A stretch of DNA of 9,211 nucleotides from an uncultured archaeon (GTDB taxonomy: Archaea; Aenigmatarchaeota; Aenigmatarchaeia; GW2011-AR5): positions 1-9,211 of the forward strand of contig CAIKBN010000122.1 in assembly GCA_903825675.1 (NCBI GenBank), in the 5' to 3' direction. The position numbers and the translations under genes were made by a program. Positions 4,735 through 9,211 of the stretch are shown one piece after another. Within the stretch, counting starts at the first letter, position 1, and each line of letters starts with the position of its first letter. The notes beneath the pieces were generated by a model that saw only the letters and a program-made list of their open reading frames with translations, ran no database searches and was not told the DNA's origin.

Positions 4735-5304
4735 CTACACGTTGATCTGTCTTTCATATCCTATGTCTGATCTCTCAAGAACCCTGTCTGTTACTACTGC
4801 GACAATTAATCTGTCCTGGTCTTTTTCTTTCTCGTTTAATCCTGAATAAGCCGCATTATATTGATTATAATTTGCTTCCCTGAATTTCGGGTTTCCAGGA
4901 GTAACTCTCTCTTTCTGATATGTTCCGATAAATCTTTTCCACTGCTCATGCTGGGAATCTGCAGCTGCTTCTAAATTCGGGTCTCCTCTGTTTGCTTCGT
5001 ATGAAACTGAACGTATAATCGCATCCATTAAGAAGCCTTCGTCTGTTAATTGATCGAACTGGCTTAACCAATACTGAACCACATCCTTTGCAGCATCAAC
5101 GTTTTTTATTTTATTGGTCTCGTCCTGCTGCGATAGTGGTGTTGCATACTCAGGCTTCAGCCAACCTTCTTTTTTGCCTACCTCATTATAGTATGCATGC
5201 AAATCTGCAGACAATGTTCCGTCCCTAACATTCAGTGCTAAATCAGACCCGCTTAATTCATCTAAGCATTTATTTAGCGTTTGATAAACATTTTGTGTTT
5301 TCAT
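4735..5304 (-). CDS. Unrecognised 189-aa soluble protein, second gene of operon
   Basis: No family recognised. Acidic, Gln/Asn/Tyr-rich and mostly helical, with no signal peptide or membrane segment. Readable parts are an N-terminal helical region with one Cys (VYQTLNKCLDELSGSDLALN, 6-25), a hydrophobic helix DVVQYWLSQFDQL (74-86), FLMDAIIRSVSYEANRGDPN (91-110), and a C-terminal LIVAVVTDRVLERSDIGYERQ (166-186). A longer frame with a GTG start at 5319 exists, but I prefer ATG 5304, because GGTGAT lies 3 nt upstream while the GTG overlaps the preceding stop and has its own GGGTG directly against it. The 12-nt gap to the upstream small gene implies translational coupling. Two or three genes of this style in a row suggest one complex; that is inference. 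Confidence 0.7.
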   Translation of the reverse strand: MKTQNVYQTLNKCLDELSGSDLALNVRDGTLSADLHAYYNEVGKKEGWLKPEYATPLSQQDETNKIKNVDAAKDVVQYWLSQFDQLTDEGFLMDAIIRSVSYEANRGDPNLEAAADSQHEQWKRFIGTYQKERVTPGNPKFREANYNQYNAAYSGLNEKEKDQDRLIVAVVTDRVLERSDIGYERQINV

Positions 5305-5315
5305 ATCATCACCAT

Positions 5316-5471
5316 TCACCCAACCTGGAAACTAGGCGGACTTTTTATTACAGCCAGACAGTCTGCCTTGCCGCTACCTGAGAACTGTATAACACCAGTG
5401 CCAAGTGACCATGCACCAGGCCATGTCTCGCCCTTATCAAACCTCAAACCGCTTCTGCTCTTTTCTGACAT
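5316..5471 (-). CDS. Small 51-aa protein, first gene of operon, unrecognised
   Basis: A short minus-strand gene starting MSEKSRSGLRFDKGETWPGAW and ending AVIKSPPSFQVG. ATG 5471 has a near-perfect Shine-Dalgarno GGAGG (5477-5481) with 5-nt spacing. An in-frame ATG at 5483 (55 aa, extra MEEK) is also possible, with GGTGG 6 nt upstream. The body is Gly/Ser-rich with beta-prone stretches (GTGVIQFSGSGKADCLAVI) and one Cys, and no membrane span. Its TGA lies 12 nt before the preferred start of the 189-aa gene, and the ribosome site of that gene begins just after the stop. A good start signal, promoter and coupling make a real gene likely. I do not recognise the family and offer no function. Confidence 0.65.
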   Translation of the reverse strand: MSEKSRSGLRFDKGETWPGAWSLGTGVIQFSGSGKADCLAVIKSPPSFQVG

Positions 5472-5504
5472 TTTTTCCTCCATATTTTACCACCCCATAG
5501 TAGC

Positions 5505-5515
5505 AATATATATAC
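5505..5515 (-). promoter_or_regulatory. TATA box of the four-gene operon
   Basis: Minus-strand GTATATATATT is centred about 27 nt before ATG 5483, so transcription would start at or near that codon and leave about a 14-nt leader with GGAGG for ATG 5471. A second TATA-like stretch (ACTATATATTTT, 5522-5533) farther upstream would give a longer leader instead. Confidence 0.5.
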
Positions 5516-5562
5516 TCTTAGAAAATATATAGTTTTGAGAAAAAGTGGCTTAAAAATAAGGT

Positions 5563-5574
5563 AAATTTAAATAA
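5563..5574 (+). promoter_or_regulatory. TATA box of the Lrp-family gene
   Basis: AAATTTAAATAA is centred about 26 nt before ATG 5595 and preceded by AAGGT, a BRE-like element that also precedes the winged-helix gene TATA box. No Shine-Dalgarno is present, so a leaderless mRNA is expected. Confidence 0.5.
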
Positions 5575-5576
5575 TT

Positions 5577-5593
5577 ATCTTAATAATTAAGAT
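5577..5593. promoter_or_regulatory. Palindromic operator at the Lrp-family promoter
   Basis: ATCTTAAT-A-ATTAAGAT is a 17-bp palindrome with perfect 8-bp arms, lying between TATA box and start codon and ending 1 nt before the ATG. Lrp/AsnC proteins bind short AT-rich palindromes of this kind as dimers and usually repress their own genes, so autorepression is the likely reading. Confidence 0.55.
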
Positions 5594-5594
5594 T

Positions 5595-6089
5595 ATGTCA
5601 ACTGAATTAAGGGGTTCGTCTCAAAAAATAAGACAGTTGGATGAGAAAGACAGAAGAATACTGAATATTCTTGGCGAAAATGCAAGAGCTAAGCTGACTG
5701 TAATAGCAAGGCAGGTACAACTATCTATCGATTCTACGAAAAAAAGAATAGAAAAACTGGAAAAAGACGGTGTTATAGCCAAGTATACCATTCAGCCAAA
5801 CCCGGATAAATATGGTTTGTCGCTTGGTATCCATATCTACATTAAACTAATGAACGTCACCAAAGATCGCTATGATGAATTTATCAGCACCATGAAAAAG
5901 AACCCGCGCATAATCGACCTCATGTCCATGCTGGGCGACTATGATGTTTATATAGTGCTTCTAGCCAAAGACACCATCGAGCTGGATAAAATGAAAATAG
6001 AAATCAAGCAGAAATTCTCAGACATAATCGCCGACTGGAAAGAAGTTTTAGTCACCCAGATCTACAAGCTCGAGGAGTACAGGTTCTAG
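5595..6089 (+). CDS. Lrp/AsnC-family transcriptional regulator
   Basis: A 164-aa protein of normal family length. An N-terminal helix-turn-helix (about 15-60) starts with the classic LDEKDRRILNILGENARAKLTVIARQV and continues into a recognition helix SIDSTKKRIEKLEKDGVI. A linker strand YTIQPNPDKYGL leads into the C-terminal RAM-type alpha/beta domain (about 75-160), with the GDYDVYIVLLAKD signature at 114-126. Such proteins form dimers and octamers that sense amino acids or related ligands; the effector cannot be read from sequence. The first 14 residues are a short polar extension. The 17-bp palindrome just before the start suggests autoregulation, and the divergent four-gene operon begins 111 nt upstream, so that operon may be a target. 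The stop is 4 nt from that of the convergent toxin gene. Confidence 0.9.
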   Translation: MSTELRGSSQKIRQLDEKDRRILNILGENARAKLTVIARQVQLSIDSTKKRIEKLEKDGVIAKYTIQPNPDKYGLSLGIHIYIKLMNVTKDRYDEFISTMKKNPRIIDLMSMLGDYDVYIVLLAKDTIELDKMKIEIKQKFSDIIADWKEVLVTQIYKLEEYRF

Positions 6090-6093
6090 ATTA

Positions 6094-6387
6094 TTAGCTG
6101 ATTTTTCTCAAATAATTATCTAGATCTTTATAATTATTCTTTCTTTGCAAAAGACCGACCAAAATTATTCTCGGATCAATTACAACATATATCATTCTTG
6201 TCTCTTCTTTGCAGATATTAAGCCTTATTCTAAATGCCTTAGAAAATTTTTTGGAATGGATTCTCTTATATCTGTATGGATTAATTTTTATTAATTCTAT
6301 CTTAGATTCTATGCTTCTTTTAGATTTATTATCTATTTTATTCAGCTGTTCTAGAAATAACTCTGTTGGGATAATCTCAAAGTTCAT
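6094..6387 (-). CDS. RelE/ParE-superfamily toxin of a type II toxin-antitoxin pair
   Basis: A 97-aa basic protein with the RelE/ParE layout: two N-terminal helices (about 7-34), then a beta-sheet core with HSKKFSKAFRIRLNICKEETRMIYVVIDPRIILVGLLQRKNNY (44-86). The FRIR strand, the ETRMIYVV strand and the final LLQRKNNY carry the conserved Arg/Lys/Tyr positions of the family. Members either cleave mRNA on the ribosome (RelE) or poison gyrase (ParE), and the sequence does not decide between these. Its ATG overlaps the TGA of the upstream antitoxin by 4 nt (ATGA), so the pair is translationally coupled. The frame is intact. It converges on the Lrp-family gene with a 4-nt gap and no separate terminator. 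Confidence 0.8.
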   Translation of the reverse strand: MNFEIIPTELFLEQLNKIDNKSKRSIESKIELIKINPYRYKRIHSKKFSKAFRIRLNICKEETRMIYVVIDPRIILVGLLQRKNNYKDLDNYLRKIS

Positions 6388-6638
6388 TTTAATGCCTTCA
6401 AGAGTTCTTTTTCAGTCCCTAAGTGTTTTTTAGCTATTGAAACCTCTGTTAACTTATCTATAAGTTCGATTTCCTTATCACTAAAAGTCTCGTCAAAGAC
6501 ATCCTTTTCAAATATCTTTTCCCTCATGCTCTCAGCAGCTAATTCCTGAACGTTTTTGAATCCGTATTGTTTTGCGTAAAGTTGAGCTGTCTTTAGCAAA
6601 TTTTCTGGCAGTTTTAGATTGATTTGTTTTGTTTTCAT
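6384..6638 (-). CDS. Ribbon-helix-helix antitoxin
   Basis: An 84-aa protein. Residues 1-42 fit a ribbon-helix-helix DNA-binding domain: beta-strand KQINLKL (4-10), helix PENLLKTAQLYAKQYG (11-26), and helix NVQELAAESMREKI (29-42). The acidic, extended C-terminal half (DVFDETFSDKEIELIDKL, 46-63, and on to 84) would wrap and neutralise the toxin. It precedes the toxin and overlaps it by 4 nt, the usual antitoxin-first order. The start codon at 6638 is part of the first ATAGATATCT operator unit. With the TATA box about 28 nt upstream, the mRNA should be leaderless and autorepressed by the antitoxin or the complex. There is no Shine-Dalgarno. Confidence 0.78.
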   Translation of the reverse strand: MKTKQINLKLPENLLKTAQLYAKQYGFKNVQELAAESMREKIFEKDVFDETFSDKEIELIDKLTEVSIAKKHLGTEKELLKALK

Positions 6639-6664
6639 AGATATCTATAGATATCTATAGATAT
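6637..6664. promoter_or_regulatory. Tandem decamer operator of the toxin-antitoxin pair
   Basis: ATAGATATCT occurs twice in tandem, followed by ATAGATAT (6637-6646, 6647-6656, 6657-6664). Each unit contains the palindrome AGATATCT, and a 10-bp repeat puts bound ribbon-helix-helix dimers on one face of the helix. The array reaches from the antitoxin start codon to the TATA box, so binding would block transcription. Confidence 0.7.
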
Positions 6665-6670
6665 TTAAGC
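6661..6670. promoter_or_regulatory. TATA box apparently shared by two divergent genes
   Basis: ATATTTAAGC reads GCTTAAATAT on the other strand. It is centred about 24-25 nt before ATG 6691 (OB-fold gene, plus) and about 28 nt before ATG 6638 (antitoxin, minus). Only 52 nt separate the two start codons and no second TATA-like box is needed, so both leaderless transcripts may use this one box. Confidence 0.5.
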
Positions 6671-6690
6671 TTTCTTTTCATATTACTTTA

Positions 6691-7062
6691 ATGCTCTCCG
6701 ATCCGCAACTAATGAAACTCTGCCTAGCAATGTCAGTAATCGGCGTTATCGCCCTCTTCTTTATCGTTCAGTTTATAGAGCCAAAAGAATTAAGCATCTT
6801 GGATATATCACAATCCTATGTAGGCCGCGAAGTAATAACTAACGGTAATATATCATCCTATGCAGTTAATAGCGGCAATATCTTTATTGAGCTAACTGAC
6901 CTTAACAGCAATGAGGCAATAAATGTAGTCGTGTTTGAAAAAGATGCAAACACTCTTAATACCGAACTAAAAAAAGGTGATAAAATCAAAGTAACAGGTA
7001 AAGTAGCATTTTATAAAAATGAACTGGAAATAATTGCCTCGTCTGTTGAAAAAATAGTTTGA
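6691..7062 (+). CDS. Membrane-anchored OB-fold protein
   Basis: A 123-aa protein with one N-terminal hydrophobic helix (about 8-28, KLCLAMSVIGVIALFFIVQFI) followed by a beta-rich domain. Residues 44-123 fit an OB-fold of the tRNA-anticodon/NigD-like kind: VGREVITNGNISSYAVNSGNIFIELTD (44-70), NVVVFEKD (78-85), and LKKGDKIKVTGKVAFYKNELEIIA (93-116), where GDKIKVTGKV is the typical OB strand. Similar short TM-plus-OB proteins are found in several archaea; whether they bind nucleic acid or another ligand is unclear. The anchor probably leaves the OB domain outside or facing the membrane. Few basic residues precede the helix, so orientation cannot be called. The start at 6691 fits a leaderless transcript from the box at 6661-6670, and expression may therefore be linked to the antitoxin operator. 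Confidence 0.72.
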   Translation: MLSDPQLMKLCLAMSVIGVIALFFIVQFIEPKELSILDISQSYVGREVITNGNISSYAVNSGNIFIELTDLNSNEAINVVVFEKDANTLNTELKKGDKIKVTGKVAFYKNELEIIASSVEKIV

Positions 7063-7132
7063 TGTTCCTGTGTTTTGGTTTCAGCCTTACTTAATCTATA
7101 AAAACCCCTGCAGTCATTTTATTGTCATGAGG

Positions 7133-7147
7133 TGCATTAAATAAAAT
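7133..7147 (+). promoter_or_regulatory. Probable TATA box of the nucleotidyltransferase gene
   Basis: GCATTAAATAAAATA lies about 37 nt before ATG 7178, predicting a leader of about 10 nt with a weak AAGGT. A second candidate, CTATAAAAACC (about 7095-7105), is farther away. The 7063-7177 gap contains no other feature I can support. Confidence 0.35.
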
Positions 7148-7177
7148 ATCGCATCTCTTTTCAAAAAGGTTTTGAAA

Positions 7178-7924
7178 ATGAAAGTAATCTTCCTTTGTGG
7201 CGGCTATGCAACAAGGTTGTGGCCACTGACGAAAAATAAGCCCAAAGCCTTGTTAGACATAGCAGGCAAGCCGATACTAAGCCATATTGTTGAAAAAATG
7301 AAGCATGTCTATGAAATCGATGAAATTGTTGTTTCTACCAACAAAAAATTCGAGCATGACTTCCATGCATGGGCAAACACAACCAACACTAAAATACCGA
7401 TATCAATTATAACAGAACCTACTATGAACGAAGAAGAAAAATTTGGTGCAATAGCTGGAATAAATTACGTAATTGAGAAAAAGCGTATTGATGACGACTG
7501 CATGATAATAGCCGGGGACAATATGTTCGGTTTCTACATGAAGGATTTTATAAAATTCTTCCAATCAAAAAACGAGCCTGTTGTAGCTGCCTTTGATATC
7601 AAAGACCTGGCCAAAGCAAGGCTTTATGGAATACTTAGCATAGACACCAAAAGTAAAATCATAGCCTTTGAAGAAAAACCAACCAAACCAGCATCCACGC
7701 TGGCGTCCACCTGCTGCTATATCTTCCCGAAAAAAACAATAAAGCTTTTACAAAAATATATCCTAGAAGGCAACCCAAAAGATGCACCAGGCAATTTCCT
7801 TAAATGGCTTATAGCCAAAGACGCGGTATACGCCTTTGTCTTTGATCAATATTGGTTTGACATCGGCGATTTCGGATCCCTGGAAGAAAGCAGAAAATTC
7901 ATGTCACAGCTAGACCCGATCTAA
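7178..7924 (+). CDS. Sugar-phosphate nucleotidyltransferase (NDP-sugar pyrophosphorylase)
   Basis: A 248-aa cytoplasmic enzyme with a Rossmann-like nucleotidyltransferase domain that joins a hexose-1-phosphate to an NTP, releasing pyrophosphate. Visible motifs: the nucleotide loop LCGGYATRLWPLTKNKPKALL (6-26, a CGG variant of the usual AGGxGTRL, with Lys23 in PKALL); GDN at 113-115 for metal; FEEKP at 164-168 for the sugar; and WFDIGD at 226-231 with the second metal aspartate. It resembles RmlA/UgpG-type enzymes without the extra C-terminal left-handed helix domain, so glucose-1-P thymidylyl- or uridylyl- and mannose-1-P guanylyltransferase activities are all possible. I moved the start from an in-frame TTG (7172) to ATG 7178, because MKVIFLCGG is the family's usual N-terminus. 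The 3' end overlaps the convergent phosphohexomutase gene by 26 bp. Confidence 0.88.
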   Translation: MKVIFLCGGYATRLWPLTKNKPKALLDIAGKPILSHIVEKMKHVYEIDEIVVSTNKKFEHDFHAWANTTNTKIPISIITEPTMNEEEKFGAIAGINYVIEKKRIDDDCMIIAGDNMFGFYMKDFIKFFQSKNEPVVAAFDIKDLAKARLYGILSIDTKSKIIAFEEKPTKPASTLASTCCYIFPKKTIKLLQKYILEGNPKDAPGNFLKWLIAKDAVYAFVFDQYWFDIGDFGSLEESRKFMSQLDPI

Positions 7925-9211
7925 GCTTCTCATTAAATCTTTTTTTTAATTCATCAAAACCCTTCTTTGTCTTTCCCTCGACTGTTAACCTTATAGTCGG
8001 CCCTGTGTTAGATGCCCTTATCAGAACCCAGCCCTCAGAAAAATCTAGCCTTATCCCATCCATTTCGTTGATTTTACGATATTCCTTCTTTAGCTCAGTT
8101 TTAAGTTTATCAATTACTTCAAATTTCTTTTCGTCTGCGCAGTTGAAATTTATCCGTTCAAAGAAGTAGCTTGGTATCTCATTAACTATAGAAGAAAGTT
8201 TTTTCTTGCTCTTCGCTAAAACGCTAACTGCATAAAAACTCACAGCAAGAGCATCATCAAACGGCACCAAGCTCGGCAGCACAAAATGCCCAGCGCTTTC
8301 TAAGCCAAAAGCTGCCTTTCTTTTTTTTGCTTCTTTGACAAGATATGGGTGGCCAACCCTTATGCGAAAAACCTTTCTGTTGTATTGCAATGCAACATCA
8401 TCCACAACCTTTGTGCATTCAACATTAGCAACTATCGGTCCGCTTTCCTTTTTTAGTAATTCTGAAAGAACAAAATATGCAATCTGCTCAGACACAACCA
8501 CCCTCGCCTTATCATCTACTATCAGCATCCTGTCAGCATCTCCATCATAAGCAATTCCGATATCAGCCATTCTCTTTTTTACCTCTTTCTTTAGCTCGCT
8601 TATCGTCTCAGCTGTTGGCTCAGGGTCTCTGTTAGGAAACGTTCCGTCTAATTTATCAAATATTGTAAAAACCTCGCACCCTGCTTCCCTGAATAGCTGA
8701 GGCGCAATAATGCCAGCCATGCCATTCCCGCAATCAATAACAATCCTGAGTTTCTTTTTCATTCTTATTTTAGAGCGCAGGTAAGTTTTGTAATCATTAT
8801 TTGCTTTATTATTATCAACTAAAGTAATCCGACCTTCATTGCCATTAATATTTTTTCCTCTTAAAAAAATATCCCTTACTCTGAAGTTCTCCTCTTCTAC
8901 GAATCCAATACCATCAGCATGAAAGAACTTAACGCCATTCCACTCCTTCGGCAGATGTGAGGCAGTTATGTATGCAAGCATTAGCTTGTGTTTCCATGCG
9001 TAAAACATAGCAGCTCCCATAGGAGCAAGCCCTAAATCATAAACCTTCTTTTTAGCAGTTACGCCCTTAATAAATGCTTCGCGCAGTTTCGGGCTCGACG
9101 TGCGCATATCCATTCCAACAGCAACATTCTCTCTTGCAATATGTCCAAGAACCTTGCCTATGCCTTCCATTGTTTTATCAGTCAGGTCTTTTTTGTAAAT
9201 TCCTCTTACAT
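7899..9211 (-). CDS. Phosphomannomutase/phosphoglucomutase (5' end outside window)
   Basis: An alpha-D-phosphohexomutase interconverting hexose-6-P and hexose-1-P. All four domains are recognisable (numbering from the internal ATG at 9170): active-site loop ITASHLPKEWNG with phosphoserine Ser71 (68-79), metal loop DGDADR (209-214), sugar-specificity loop GLESAGH (289-295), and phosphate-binding loop RASNTGP (385-391). The ATG at 9170 is not the real start. The frame stays open to the window edge and reads VRGIYKKDLTDKT before it, the conserved (YD)VRGIY N-terminus of archaeal enzymes, so the gene begins a few codons beyond 9211. Two loops vary: TASHLP replaces TASHNP, and GLESAGH has Ala where the family usually has Ser in E-x-S-G-H. 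It would supply the hexose-1-phosphate used by the adjacent convergent nucleotidyltransferase. Confidence 0.93.
   Translation of the reverse strand, partial: VRGIYKKDLTDKTMEGIGKVLGHIARENVAVGMDMRTSSPKLREAFIKGVTAKKKVYDLGLAPMGAAMFYAWKHKLMLAYITASHLPKEWNGVKFFHADGIGFVEEENFRVRDIFLRGKNINGNEGRITLVDNNKANNDYKTYLRSKIRMKKKLRIVIDCGNGMAGIIAPQLFREAGCEVFTIFDKLDGTFPNRDPEPTAETISELKKEVKKRMADIGIAYDGDADRMLIVDDKARVVVSEQIAYFVLSELLKKESGPIVANVECTKVVDDVALQYNRKVFRIRVGHPYLVKEAKKRKAAFGLESAGHFVLPSLVPFDDALAVSFYAVSVLAKSKKKLSSIVNEIPSYFFERINFNCADEKKFEVIDKLKTELKKEYRKINEMDGIRLDFSEGWVLIRASNTGPTIRLTVEGKTKKGFDELKKRFNEKLRSGLAVT

Noticed and set aside
8335..8550. Plus-strand 71-aa frame inside the phosphohexomutase gene
   Set aside because: Antisense to the conserved DGDADR region of a confidently identified enzyme, with no start signal of its own.

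Overview
The window looks like archaeal chromosome, probably from an AT-rich, compact DPANN-type lineage (Woesearchaeota or Pacearchaeota-like; the lineage is inference). The support is a PRC-barrel protein, an Orc/Cdc6-like AAA+ ATPase with a C-terminal winged helix, ThpR, an Lrp-family regulator, TATA boxes about 25-28 nt upstream of start codons (leaderless transcripts), GGTGA-type Shine-Dalgarno sites, and near-zero gaps between convergent genes.

Layout. 1-610: a strong hairpin resembling an IS200/IS605 end, then a PRC-barrel gene (minus). 605-2846: a minus-strand locus made of a 100-aa winged-helix protein (2544-2846), a 655-nt non-coding stretch, and a 427-aa AAA+ ATPase (605-1888). The non-coding stretch is the most striking part of the window. 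About 37 copies of TTCAY/RTGAA lie between about 1934 and 2360, spaced at one B-DNA turn (10.5-11 bp) or multiples of it. Five perfect 11-bp steps of RTGAAG run on the left and thirteen TTCAY steps averaging 10.6 bp on the right. The two arms point in opposite directions and flank an AT-rich core of about 80 bp. This resembles a replication origin or a plasmid centromere, with the ATPase and winged-helix protein as likely partners.

3025-3564: RNA 2',3'-cyclic phosphodiesterase thpR (plus). 3569-5483: a minus-strand operon of four soluble proteins I do not recognise; its first gene is only 51-55 codons long. 5595-6089: an Lrp/AsnC regulator (plus) with a 17-bp palindrome between TATA box and start. 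6094-6638: a RelE/ParE-type toxin and ribbon-helix-helix antitoxin (minus). The antitoxin start overlaps a tandem ATAGATATCT operator and appears to share one TATA box with the divergent membrane-anchored OB-fold gene (6691-7062). 7178-9211: a sugar nucleotidyltransferase (plus) and a convergent phosphohexomutase (minus, running off the right edge), which together would make an activated sugar (hexose-6-P to hexose-1-P to NDP-hexose) for glycans or glycolipids.

The candidates for something undescribed are the helically phased array with its two proteins, the four-gene operon, and a 21-nt sequence present three times in the first 1.35 kb.
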